Shown: positions 32,436 through 40,662 of the stretch, piece after piece | How the letters are laid out: the number at the start of each line of letters is the position of its first letter | Numbering within the stretch: position 1 is the first letter of the stretch | Assembly (NCBI RefSeq): GCF_003347205.1 | Contig: NZ_QQBJ01000008.1 | Location: 186,001 to 250,000 of the forward strand | Length of the DNA stretch: 64,000 bases | Source: Mycolicibacterium moriokaense | Lineage (GTDB): Bacteria; Actinomycetota; Actinomycetes; Mycobacteriales; Mycobacteriaceae | Direction: 5' to 3' | The notes under the pieces: model-generated | The model's database searches: none | Seen by the model: only the letters and a program-made list of their open reading frames with translations | Told to the model about the DNA's origin: nothing | Translations under genes and position numbers: made by a program

Positions 32436-33077
32436 GTGCACCGACGGGACGACGAGCTGGCAAGGCTTGCCGGCGGCGTGCTGTCACGGGAATCGGCCGC
32501 GGTCGCCGCGTTGGTCGGGAACACCGAGACGACCATCGTCACCATCGCTCACCGGGTCGCGGCAGTCACCGGAAAGGTGGTCACCACGGGGTCAGGCACG
32601 TCGGGGATCATGGCGGAGCGGTTGGCCCACCTGCTCTCGGTCTGCGGGACCCCGGCTGTGTACCTGCCCGCGATGGATGCACTTCACGGCGGGATCGGCG
32701 CGATCACCGCATCCGATCTGGTGCTGGCCATCGGCAAGACGGGACGCTCGGCCGAACTCACCGACCTCGTGCGGCGACTTGTCGCCCGTGGCGTGCACGT
32801 CGTCGCGGTCACCGAGGGCGCCGACTCGCCGCTCGCCAACGAGGCCAGCACGGTGGCACTGCTGCCGCCGACCGCCCCGGACGCCGATCCCGGCGACATG
32901 ATCGCCCTGGCCAGCACGCTCGCAGTCGGCGCGTGGGGTGACGCCTTGGCGGTCATCACGATGGCGATGCGAGGCCACACCCTGCGCGACGTCGTCGACA
33001 GCCATCCCGCGGGCGGTGTCGGGCACCGCGGTCACCGACCAGGTGACGAGTCGATGCCGGTGGTGAGGTCGTCGTGA
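32436..33077 (+). CDS. SIS-domain sugar-phosphate isomerase (KpsF/arabinose-5-phosphate-isomerase-like, no CBS domains)
   Basis: 213 residues from GTG 32436. The SIS fold is clear: TTGSGTSGIMAERLAHLLS (substrate loop), ALHGGIGAITASDLVLAIGKTGRSAELTDLV and the C-terminal DVVDSHPAGGVGHR, which matches the family block SHPGGALGRR. KpsF/KdsD proteins interconvert D-ribulose 5-phosphate and D-arabinose 5-phosphate and normally carry two CBS domains; here the protein ends right after the SIS domain. In this operon it may isomerise a pentulose phosphate. The stop overlaps the kinase GTG by 4 bp. Confidence 0.82.
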   Translation: MHRRDDELARLAGGVLSRESAAVAALVGNTETTIVTIAHRVAAVTGKVVTTGSGTSGIMAERLAHLLSVCGTPAVYLPAMDALHGGIGAITASDLVLAIGKTGRSAELTDLVRRLVARGVHVVAVTEGADSPLANEASTVALLPPTAPDADPGDMIALASTLAVGAWGDALAVITMAMRGHTLRDVVDSHPAGGVGHRGHRPGDESMPVVRSS

Positions 33078-34579
33078 ACGCCGGCAACCGCCCGAATCCG
33101 GTTGTGCTGGGCGTCGATTCGTCCACTCAATCCTGCAAGGTCGAAGTTCGCGAGCTGGCCTCGGGCCGATTGCTCGCACGAGGGGCCGCACCTCATCCGC
33201 CGGCTTACCCGCCCAGCAGCGAACAACACCCGCAGGCCTGGGTGGCGGCGTTCGTCGATGCCGCGCGGGGCGCTGTCGCCCGCTGTGAGGAGTCGGTACA
33301 GGTCCGTGCGATCGCGGTGGCCGCGCAATGCCACGGCCTGGTTCTGGTTGACGACAACGGCCACGCCCTGCGCCCTGCCAAATTGTGGAACGACACCACC
33401 GGCGCAGCGAACCTGGCCCGGTTGACGGAGACGATCGGGGCACAGATCTGGCTGCGCCGCATCGGTTCCACGCCGACTTCGGCGTTCACGATCGCGAAGC
33501 TGGCCTGGGTAGCCGAACACGAACCCGCGGTCCTCGACCGCGCCGCGTCGATTCTGCTGCCCCATGACTACCTGACCTTCTGGCTGACCGGCGCGCGAGT
33601 TACCGACCGCTCCGACGCGTCCGGCACCGGATACTTCGATCCTGTTACCGGGGAATGGATACCGGAGTACCTGAACCTGGCGGGTGGTGAGCGGGACTGG
33701 GCCGCTTTGCTGCCGCAGGTGTTGGGTCCGTGCCAGAGCGCGGGTACCGTCCGGGCCGCCGCCCTTGCCGACCTTGGGCTCGACGGCCAGGAGATCGTCG
33801 TGGCGGCGGGTGGCGGCGACCAGCACGCCGCCTATCTCGGGCTGGGGCTGACCGACGGCGACCAATACATCGGCATCGGCACCTCCGGGGTGATCGCGAC
33901 GTCATCGCGCACTCCCGTTTACGACCCAAGCCGAATGGTCGACGGGGTCTGCGACCTGACGGGCGGGTACCTGCCGCTCGTCAGCACCCTCAACGCGGCA
34001 CGGGTCGGCGATGTCGCCGCCCGACTGCTGGGCGTCGGTCTCACCGAGCTCGCCGACCTGGCACTCGCCGCGGGCGACGCCGTCGGCCCGGTGCTGGTGC
34101 CCTTCCTCGACGGCGAACGCAAACCCGACCGGCCCCACGCCCGCGGTGCGCTGGCGGACGTCACCTCGCACACCACGCGGGAGGAACTCGCGCGTGCTTT
34201 CGTCGAGGGGCCGCTGCTGTCGCTGATGAGCGGCCGGGATCACCTGCGGGACTGCGGCGTTGCGCTCGACGGTGCCGCAGTCGCCGTCGGCGGCGGGGCG
34301 CGGTCGGCTGCCACGCTGCAGCTGCTCGCCGACCTGCTCGACGACGAGGTGCTGGTGCTCGACGCCGAGGAGGCGACCGCCAGGGGTGCATGCGTGCAGG
34401 CGGCGGCGGTGGCCATCGGCGCCGACGTCGCAGGTCTGACCGACTTCGCCAAGTCGTGGCAGCCGGAAGTCCTGCGCCGCGTTTCGGCGCAGCCGCATGG
34501 TCGGGATCTTGCAACACTGCGCGGCCGATGGGCCGAGTTGGCGGCGTGCCCGGTATTCGACTCGGCGGGCCGCGAATGA
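33074..34579 (+). CDS. FGGY-family carbohydrate kinase (xylulokinase-like)
   Basis: 501 residues, start GTG 33074 in a GTGA overlap. N-terminal ATPase-fold phosphate loop VLGVDSSTQSCKVEV, QCHGLVLVDDNGHALRPAKLWNDTT (xylulokinase substrate region, with W-N-D-T), GDQHAAYLGLG containing the catalytic Asp, GIGTSGVIATSS, and the adenosine-binding VGGGARSAATLQLLAD. This best fits XylB; ketopentose or ketotetrose would be phosphorylated with ATP. The following gene overlaps by 4 bp. The assigned sugar is uncertain because FGGY specificity is hard to read. Confidence 0.88.
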   Translation: MNAGNRPNPVVLGVDSSTQSCKVEVRELASGRLLARGAAPHPPAYPPSSEQHPQAWVAAFVDAARGAVARCEESVQVRAIAVAAQCHGLVLVDDNGHALRPAKLWNDTTGAANLARLTETIGAQIWLRRIGSTPTSAFTIAKLAWVAEHEPAVLDRAASILLPHDYLTFWLTGARVTDRSDASGTGYFDPVTGEWIPEYLNLAGGERDWAALLPQVLGPCQSAGTVRAAALADLGLDGQEIVVAAGGGDQHAAYLGLGLTDGDQYIGIGTSGVIATSSRTPVYDPSRMVDGVCDLTGGYLPLVSTLNAARVGDVAARLLGVGLTELADLALAAGDAVGPVLVPFLDGERKPDRPHARGALADVTSHTTREELARAFVEGPLLSLMSGRDHLRDCGVALDGAAVAVGGGARSAATLQLLADLLDDEVLVLDAEEATARGACVQAAAVAIGADVAGLTDFAKSWQPEVLRRVSAQPHGRDLATLRGRWAELAACPVFDSAGRE

Positions 34580-35226
34580 CACGCACAGCCAGCATTGCCA
34601 TGTGGCACAACATGTTTCCAGGCAAGATCGCCGGATCGGTGTACGCCGTCCCAGTCTCGGAGCGCGCTCGAGCGGCACGCGAACTCGCCGACGGCGACCT
34701 CGACGTGCACGTCGACGTGATGGCGGTCGACGAGGGTCTGCCCACCGGCGTGGCCATCGAGGAACTCCGGGACATCGCCGCAGCGGTCGACGCGACGCGC
34801 ATCGGCGTGCAACTCATCGGATCGACAACGTTCGTGGACGCCGTGTTGACCGAAGTACTCGTGACGCGGCCGGCGAAGGTGTTCCTGCCGTGGCACGCCT
34901 TCACCGCCGAACGGGTCAGTGCGGTCCGTGCTGCGGGGAGCGCGGCATGGATCGCCCTGTGGACGGAGTGGGACGGGCACGGAGTACCGCGATGGCCCAC
35001 CCCGCCCGACGGGGCCCTCGTCATGCTGATCGAACCCGGCACGTCGGGCCCGTGCCTGCTGAGCCGGCTCGCCATCGTCGCAGCCTGCGCAGCCGAACTT
35101 CCGGTGAACGTCGACGGCGGCGTGACCGAAGACGTTGCGCCACTATGCCTTACGGCGGGCGCGGAATCCATTGTTGTCGGGCGTGCGCTGCTGGCGCCCG
35201 CCGCGCGAGAAAGGAAAGCGATATGA
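34576..35226 (+). CDS. Ribulose-phosphate 3-epimerase-like TIM-barrel protein
   Basis: 216 residues from ATG 34576 (ATGA). The ribulose-phosphate-binding barrel is recognised from DLDVHVDVMAVDEGLP (equivalent to the metal-binding H-x-D-V-M-D of epimerases) and LPVNVDGGVTEDVAPL followed by AESIVVGRALL (phosphate loop). The family motif D-G after HVDVM is changed to A-V, and the HxDxMDG...FVP block is not complete, so it is a divergent member; 3-hexulose-6-phosphate-synthase-like or epimerase activity on an unusual substrate is possible. The ATG of the dehydrogenase lies in its last codons (ATATGA). Confidence 0.75.
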   Translation: MTRTASIAMWHNMFPGKIAGSVYAVPVSERARAARELADGDLDVHVDVMAVDEGLPTGVAIEELRDIAAAVDATRIGVQLIGSTTFVDAVLTEVLVTRPAKVFLPWHAFTAERVSAVRAAGSAAWIALWTEWDGHGVPRWPTPPDGALVMLIEPGTSGPCLLSRLAIVAACAAELPVNVDGGVTEDVAPLCLTAGAESIVVGRALLAPAARERKAI

Positions 35227-36260
35227 CCGCAACGGTCGGCCCCCCGCCCGCCACCATGCGGGCCAGTGTCATGACCGGTGTGCGCACCCTGCAGATCGAG
35301 GACCGGCCGGTGCCGTCACCCGGCGAACACCAGGTGCTCGTCGAAGTCGCCGCGGTCGGTGTCTGCGGATCCGACGTCCACTACTACCGGCACGGCCGCA
35401 TCGGCGGCTTCGTCGTCGACGCGCCGATGGTTCTGGGGCACGAGTTGTCCGGCCGGATCGCCGCCGTCGGCGCCGGGGTGGACCCGAACCGGGTCGGTCA
35501 GCGGGTGGCGGTCGAACCGCAGCACCCGTGCCGCCGATGCGCGCAGTGCAAGGCAGGGCGGTACAACCTCTGCCCGGACATGAAGTTCTACGCCACGCCG
35601 CCGATCGACGGCGCGTTCTGTCGCTACGTCCTGATCGATGACGACATGGCACATCCGGTGCCGGACTCGATATCCGACGACGCGGCCGCATTGCTGGAAC
35701 CGCTGTCGGTGGCGATCGCCACCGTGCGGAAAGCCCATGTCGCGCCAGGCACGTCGATACTGATCGCCGGCGCCGGACCGATCGGCGTCATCTGTGCGCA
35801 AGCCGCCCGCGCGTTCGGTGCGTCCCGCATCGTCGTCACGGATCTCCTCGAGTCGCGCCGGCAGAAGGCACTGCAGTTCGGGGCCACCGAGGTGCTGGAC
35901 CCGGCCGCCGTCGACGTCGCTGCGATCGAACCGGTCGATGCGTTCGTCGATGCCACCGGGGTGCCCGCCGCCGTGGTCAGCGGCATCAAGGCCGTCGGAC
36001 CCGCCGGGCACGTGGTGCTCGTCGGTATGGGCGCCGACGAGTACCCGCTACCCGTCAGCCACATCGCGAACCTGGAGATCAACCTGACCGGGGTGTTCCG
36101 TTACACCGACACCTGGCCCGCCGCGATCCACCTGGTGTCGAGCGGTGCCGTCGACCTCGACGCCATGGTGACCGGCAAGTACGACCTCGATCACGCGGGC
36201 GAGGCGCTCGACAGCGATTCCGACCCGGCGAGCCTCAAGTCGATCGTGGTGCCATCGTGA
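35223..36260 (+). CDS. Zinc-dependent polyol dehydrogenase (sorbitol/xylitol-dehydrogenase type)
   Basis: 345 residues from ATG 35223. The catalytic zinc site is Cys in VGVCGSDVHYY, His-Glu in LGHELSGRI and Glu in LLEPLSVA; the structural zinc uses the four cysteines in CRRCAQCKAGRYNLC. The NAD-binding motif is AGAGPIGVICAQAA. This is the MDR layout of sorbitol, xylitol and L-threitol dehydrogenases that oxidise a polyol to a ketose. Within the operon it should feed the kinase. The GTG of the ABC ATPase overlaps the stop by 4 bp. Confidence 0.92.
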   Translation: MTATVGPPPATMRASVMTGVRTLQIEDRPVPSPGEHQVLVEVAAVGVCGSDVHYYRHGRIGGFVVDAPMVLGHELSGRIAAVGAGVDPNRVGQRVAVEPQHPCRRCAQCKAGRYNLCPDMKFYATPPIDGAFCRYVLIDDDMAHPVPDSISDDAAALLEPLSVAIATVRKAHVAPGTSILIAGAGPIGVICAQAARAFGASRIVVTDLLESRRQKALQFGATEVLDPAAVDVAAIEPVDAFVDATGVPAAVVSGIKAVGPAGHVVLVGMGADEYPLPVSHIANLEINLTGVFRYTDTWPAAIHLVSSGAVDLDAMVTGKYDLDHAGEALDSDSDPASLKSIVVPS

Positions 36261-37813
36261 ACGCGAAAGCCGCGAAGTCGGGCAAAGCCGTGCTGCGCTG
36301 CAACGACATTCGGAAGAGCTTCGGTGGCGTGCCGGTACTCAACGGGATCACACTCGACCTGGCGCCGGGCACCGTGACTGCCTTGGCCGGCGAGAACGGG
36401 GCGGGAAAGTCGACGCTGATGAAGATCATCAGCGGGCAGTACACGGCCGATCACGGCGAGGTGGCTGTCGGCAACGTGACGCTGGCGCCGGGTAGCGCCA
36501 GGGACGCCGTTAGGCACGGAGTCGCCATCGTGCCGCAGGAGCTGGCCTCCATCGAGGACATGACCGTCTACGAGAACCTGTTCGTGGGACGGGAAATCAC
36601 GGTCGGACCGTTCCTGAACCGGCGCGCGATGATCGACGAGGCGCGCGACGCGCTTGCCGTCTTCGGTGTCGCGATCGACCCGAACGCGCGGATGAGCAGC
36701 CTGCCCGTCGGACTGCGCCAGATCGTGGAGATCGTCAAGGCGGCCCGCACCGGCGCCGAGGTGGTGATGCTCGACGAGCCCACGTCGGCCATCTCCGAGC
36801 GGGAAGTCGAGGGCCTCTACAAGATCGTGAGGCAACTGCGTGAGCACGGTGTCGCAATGGTCTACACCACCCACAAGATGGCCGAGATCCGGGCTATCGC
36901 AGACAGAGTCGTGGTACTGCGTGACGGTGGTTTGATCCTCGACAAGGAGATCGACGAGGTCTCCGACGACGACATCGTGACCGCGATGATCGGCCGCGAA
37001 CTCGACGCGCTGTTCCCCGAACGCCCCGAGCATGGTGCCGACACCGTGCTCGAGGTGAAGGGTCTACAGGTCGAAGGCGCATCCGAGCCGGTGTCGTTCA
37101 CGGTCAAGGCGGGCGAGATCCTTGGCCTGGCCGGCCTTGTCGGCGCCGGACGCACCGAACTGCTCGAGGCGATCTTCGGCGCTCGGACCTCGACGGCCGG
37201 CGAAGTCACAGTGCGCGGAAAGCACGTCAAGCGCAATCATCCTGCCGCGGCGATCACCGCGGGGATGGCGATGGTGCCCGAGGACCGCAAGCTGTCCGGG
37301 GTGGTGCTGTCGATGAACGTGCTCGACAACGGCTCGCTGCCGCGGCTGTCGTCGTTCTCGCTCGCCGGCTGGCTGCGCGGAAAAGCCCGCACCAAAGCGG
37401 TTTCCGACGTGATGGCCTCGGTGCGCCTGCGTAGCCGCGGACTCGGCCAGGAGGTCGGCACCCTTTCCGGAGGCAACCAGCAGAAGGTGGTGCTGGCCCG
37501 CTGGCTCACCGGCGACGTCAACGTCCTGCTGCTCGACGAGCCGACTCGCGGTGTCGATGTCGGCGCCCGCAGCGAGATCTACCGCATTGTCACCGAATTC
37601 GCCGCCCAGGGAATGGCGGTCCTGATGGCCTCGTCGGACATGCCCGAGATCGTCGGACTGTCCCATCGCGCCTTCGTCATGCGCAACGGCGCTTTCGTCG
37701 GCGAACTCAATCGCGACGATCTCGACCATCCCGAAGTCCAGGAGTCGGTCTTCCGGCTCGCCACCGCCCTCGACGCCCGCAACACCGATACAGGTGAGGA
37801 GAAAGCTTCATGA
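36257..37813 (+). CDS. Sugar ABC transporter ATP-binding protein, RbsA/MglA type
   Basis: 518 residues from GTG 36257 with two fused ABC domains. The first (about 10-245) has Walker A AGENGAGKSTLMK, a degenerate signature SSLPVGLRQIVEI and Walker B VVMLDEPTSA. The second (about 260-500) has a weak Walker A LVGAGRTELLEA and an intact signature TLSGGNQQKVVLARWL and LLLDEPTRGVDVGARSE. That asymmetry is normal for ribose-type importers. Carries ketose/polyol import energy. Stop and permease start overlap by 4 bp (ATGA). Confidence 0.95.
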   Translation: MNAKAAKSGKAVLRCNDIRKSFGGVPVLNGITLDLAPGTVTALAGENGAGKSTLMKIISGQYTADHGEVAVGNVTLAPGSARDAVRHGVAIVPQELASIEDMTVYENLFVGREITVGPFLNRRAMIDEARDALAVFGVAIDPNARMSSLPVGLRQIVEIVKAARTGAEVVMLDEPTSAISEREVEGLYKIVRQLREHGVAMVYTTHKMAEIRAIADRVVVLRDGGLILDKEIDEVSDDDIVTAMIGRELDALFPERPEHGADTVLEVKGLQVEGASEPVSFTVKAGEILGLAGLVGAGRTELLEAIFGARTSTAGEVTVRGKHVKRNHPAAAITAGMAMVPEDRKLSGVVLSMNVLDNGSLPRLSSFSLAGWLRGKARTKAVSDVMASVRLRSRGLGQEVGTLSGGNQQKVVLARWLTGDVNVLLLDEPTRGVDVGARSEIYRIVTEFAAQGMAVLMASSDMPEIVGLSHRAFVMRNGAFVGELNRDDLDHPEVQESVFRLATALDARNTDTGEEKAS

Positions 37814-38856
37814 CCACCAAGCTGGACGCCGATGACAGCCCGCCGGGCACTCGGGAAGTCAAGACTCATACGGTCGCGTCGGCGACCACCGGCGAGCCGG
37901 TGAAACTCTTCTCTTGGCAATGGTTTTCCGGCCTTGCGCTGCGCTATTCGATGGTGATCGTCGTCCTGCTGGTAATCGCCTATTTCAGCTATCGCAGCGC
38001 GCGGTTCTCCACGCCGGACAACCTCATCACGATCCTGGTGGCCGCCGCGCCGTTCGCGCTTATCGCGCTGGGTCAGACTCTGGTGATTCTCACCGGCGGC
38101 ATCGACCTGTCGGTGGGCAGCGTGATCGCCGTCGCGGCGATGTCGGGAGCGGCCACGGCGAAGGCCAACCCGGGGCAGGTGTGGATGACCGTTTCGGTCG
38201 CCATGCTGGTCGGTCTCGCCATCGGGTGCCTCAACGGAGTCATGGTGTCCCGCGTCAATGTTCCGCCGTTCATCGCCACACTGGGCACGTTGACCGCAGG
38301 CTCGGGACTCGCCTACGTGATCGGCGGCGGTGCACCGATCAACGGACTGCCTGAGGAGTTCGGTTCGATCGCCAACACCAAGGTGCTCGGCCTGCAGATC
38401 CCCGTGCTGCTGATGATCATCGGCATCATCGCGCTTGCGATCATCATGAAGCGCACCACCTACGGCATGCGCGTGTACGCCGTCGGCGGCAACCGCAACG
38501 CGGCCGAGATCGCCGGTATCAACGCCAAGAACGTGCTCTTCAGCGTGTACGCGATCTCTGGTCTGCTGGCCGGTCTTTCGGGCGTCATGCTGGCATCGCG
38601 TGTCATCTCGGGTCCGCCGAACCTGGGTCAGGGCTATGAACTCGACGCGATCGCGGCGGTGGTCATCGGTGGGGCCAGCCTGATGGGCGGGCGCGGGAGC
38701 ATCTGGGGTACAGCGCTCGGCCTGTTCATGATCATGACGCTGAACAACGGCCTGGACATCCTCGTCGTACCGGCCTACTGGCAGGACGTCATCAAGGGCG
38801 TGCTGATCGTCGCCGCGGTGGCGGTCGATGTGTGGTCCTCCAGGAGGCGAACCTGA
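37810..38856 (+). CDS. Sugar ABC transporter permease, RbsC type
   Basis: 348 residues from ATG 37810, about 9-10 membrane helices after a soluble 40-residue start. Family blocks: LVILTGGIDLSVGSVIAVAA (the invariant GGIDLSVG of the ribose permease), VPPFIATLGTLTAGSGLAYV, RTTYGMRVYAVGGNRNAAEIAGI (coupling helix) and GGASLMGGRGSIWGTALG. It forms a homodimer with the double-ATPase RbsA-like protein and receives substrate from the downstream lipoprotein. Confidence 0.95.
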   Translation: MTTKLDADDSPPGTREVKTHTVASATTGEPVKLFSWQWFSGLALRYSMVIVVLLVIAYFSYRSARFSTPDNLITILVAAAPFALIALGQTLVILTGGIDLSVGSVIAVAAMSGAATAKANPGQVWMTVSVAMLVGLAIGCLNGVMVSRVNVPPFIATLGTLTAGSGLAYVIGGGAPINGLPEEFGSIANTKVLGLQIPVLLMIIGIIALAIIMKRTTYGMRVYAVGGNRNAAEIAGINAKNVLFSVYAISGLLAGLSGVMLASRVISGPPNLGQGYELDAIAAVVIGGASLMGGRGSIWGTALGLFMIMTLNNGLDILVVPAYWQDVIKGVLIVAAVAVDVWSSRRRT

Positions 38857-38926
38857 ACTTGATCGTATAGCCAAGCACTGCAGAACATTTCACACTGAAT
38901 AACTGCAATCAGGAGAGAGATAAGGG

Positions 38927-39976
38927 ATGAGATTCACCAAGAAGATCGCAGCCATCGCCTCGGTGGGTGTGCTCGGTATGGGGCTGACCGCGTGCGGCGC
39001 CGGCGACACCGAGGCCAACAAGGACACCACGCGCATCGGCGTTTCGGTGTACGACATGAGCTCGTTCATCACCGCGGGTAAAGAGGGCATGGAGGCCTAC
39101 GCCAAGGCCAACAACATCGAGTTGGTCTGGAACTCCGCCAATCTCGACGTTTCGACCCAGGCCAACCAGGTCGACTCGATGGTCAACCAGGGCGTCGATG
39201 CCATCATCGTCGTGCCGATCCAGGCGGATTCGCTCGGGCCGCAGGTCGCGAGCGCCAAGGCCAAGGGCATCCCGCTGGTTGCCGTGAACGCCGCGCTCGA
39301 CAACCCTGACGTCGCCGCCAGCGTGCAGCCTGACGACGTCGCCGCGGGCGCCCAGGAAATGCAGATGATGGCCGACAAGCTGGGCGGCAAGGGCAACATC
39401 GTCGTCCTGCAGGGTCCGCTCGGCCAGTCGGGTGAGATCGACCGCACCAAGGGGATCAAGCAGGTGTTGGCCAAGTACCCGGACATCAAGGTGCTGGCCA
39501 TGGACACCGCCAACTGGAAGCGCGACGAGGCCGTCAACAAGATGAAGAACTGGATCTCGGGCTTCGGGCCGAAGATCGACGCCGTCGTCTCCGAGAACGA
39601 CGACATGGGTCTCGGGGCGCTGCAGGCGCTGAAGGAGTCGGGCCGCACCGGCGTTCCGATCGTCGGCATCGACGGCATCGAGGACGGGCTGAATGCGGTC
39701 AAGAGCGGAGAGTTCATCGGCACGTCGCTGCAGAACGGCACCGTCGAGCTGTCCGCGGGCCTGGCCGTCGCCAACCTGCTGGCCAAGAAGGAGCAGGTCG
39801 ACACCAAGCCGGTCTACATCATGCCGAAGATCACCAAGGACAACGTCGACGTCGCAATCCAGCATGTGGTCACCGAGCGGCAGAAGTTCCTCGACGGTCT
39901 GTCCGAGCTGACCGCGCAGAACCTCAAGACGGGCGACATCGCCTACGAGGGCATCCCCGGTCAGAAGCAGCCGTAA
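38927..39976 (+). CDS. Sugar ABC transporter substrate-binding lipoprotein, RbsB type
   Basis: 349 residues from ATG 38927, behind AGGAGAGAGAT. A lipoprotein signal ends in the lipobox LTAC with C23 as the lipid-modified residue ([13 protein letters not shown]). The mature part is a periplasmic-binding-protein type I fold (Peripla_BP_4): [20 protein letters not shown], the hinge block [19 protein letters not shown] and [19 protein letters not shown]. It captures the polyol or sugar outside the membrane. The 70-bp gap to the permease and the strong ribosome-binding site suggest higher expression than the rest of the operon. Confidence 0.95.
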   Translation: MRFTKKIAAIASVGVLGMGLTACGAGDTEANKDTTRIGVSVYDMSSFITAGKEGMEAYAKANNIELVWNSANLDVSTQANQVDSMVNQGVDAIIVVPIQADSLGPQVASAKAKGIPLVAVNAALDNPDVAASVQPDDVAAGAQEMQMMADKLGGKGNIVVLQGPLGQSGEIDRTKGIKQVLAKYPDIKVLAMDTANWKRDEAVNKMKNWISGFGPKIDAVVSENDDMGLGALQALKESGRTGVPIVGIDGIEDGLNAVKSGEFIGTSLQNGTVELSAGLAVANLLAKKEQVDTKPVYIMPKITKDNVDVAIQHVVTERQKFLDGLSELTAQNLKTGDIAYEGIPGQKQP

Positions 39977-39993
39977 CGGTTTAGGGGACGAGG

Positions 39994-40023
39994 GGCCGGT
40001 CGCCTGCGGGCGGCCGGCCTTTT
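39994..40023 (+). terminator. Rho-independent-type terminator of the sugar operon
   Basis: GGCCGGTCGCC (39994-40004) can pair with GGGCGGCCGGCC (40008-40019) with a short loop, followed by TTTT (40020-40023). It closes the polyol operon 18 bp after the binding-protein stop and, read backwards, lies after the small membrane protein gene. Confidence 0.7.
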
Positions 40024-40060
40024 GCGTGCGGGACACCGGCGGCTCGACGCAGGTGGCGCA

Positions 40061-40411
40061 TCAGCCGCCGATTCCGTTGTCGAGGCCGAGACGGGTGCCG
40101 AAATACCAGGGCACGCCGACGCGGCCGGCTACGGCGACGGTCACCAGGGCGATCAGGGCCGCGCCCCAGGCAACGGTCCGCACCCTGGTGCCGATCGGTG
40201 AGAAGGCGAGCGCCAACAACAGCAGACCGATGCCTGCCTCAACCCAGGTGATGATCCGTAGCGGCGCGGTCGCCGCTTGCTGATAGTCGGTGATGTGCCC
40301 GTCGGGAAAGCCGAACATCCAGACGTCCATGCTCGTCATCAGCGACAGCCCGAACGCGGCAACCGCGCAGACCAGGCAGGCGATGACGGCCAGAACCCTG
40401 ATTTGTCTCAT
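40061..40411 (-). CDS. Small integral membrane protein
   Basis: 116 residues from ATG 40411. Three predicted helices: about 4-26 (RVLAVIACLVCAVAAFGLSL), about 50-72 (IITWVEAGIGLLLLALAFSP) and about 77-97 (VAWGAALIALVTVAVAG); a loop SMDVWMFGFPDGHITDYQQA joins the first two. I do not recognise a family. It lies next to the tRNA-Arg gene and argS, the place held by the unrelated-looking conserved gene Rv1291c in M. tuberculosis. No function can be proposed. The downstream terminator at 39994-40023 separates it from the sugar operon. Confidence 0.65.
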   Translation of the reverse strand: MRQIRVLAVIACLVCAVAAFGLSLMTSMDVWMFGFPDGHITDYQQAATAPLRIITWVEAGIGLLLLALAFSPIGTRVRTVAWGAALIALVTVAVAGRVGVPWYFGTRLGLDNGIGG

Positions 40412-40485
40412 CCCCGCGGTGTCGGGCGAACGCACCACACGATTATCGGCGGCCGGATATGGGTGTGTGAGCTGTTCGGACGGGG

Positions 40486-40558
40486 TGCCCCCGGCAGGAT
40501 TCGAACCTGCGGCCTTCTGCTCCGGAGGCAGACGCTCTATCCCCTGAGCTACGGGGGC
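40486..40558 (-). tRNA. tRNA-Arg, anticodon CCG
   Basis: 73 nt on the minus strand with a full cloverleaf: acceptor GCCCCCG/CGGGGGC, D arm GCTC...GAGC, anticodon stem TCTGC/GCAGA around the loop CTCCGGA (anticodon CCG, reads CGG), and T arm GCAGG-TTCGAAT-CCTGC. The discriminator base is A; CCA is not encoded. It is divergent from argS, the gene of its own synthetase, 105 bp away. Confidence 0.95.
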
Positions 40559-40662
40559 GCATGCAGAACTAACTGCGCCGATGGGCGTGCACAGACTAAC
40601 GCATCGCGGAGCGGGTTTATCGATTCGGGGCCTGACCACCCCAGACCATAGGATGGACCCCC
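40559..40662. promoter_or_regulatory. Promoter region between tRNA-Arg and argS; probable leaderless argS start
   Basis: TAGGAT at 40649-40654 fits the mycobacterial -10 pattern TANNNT and would place the transcript start at or next to the argS GTG (40663); no ribosome-binding site is seen, so argS may be translated without a leader. The tRNA promoter must lie on the opposite strand in the same 104 bp. Confidence 0.45.
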
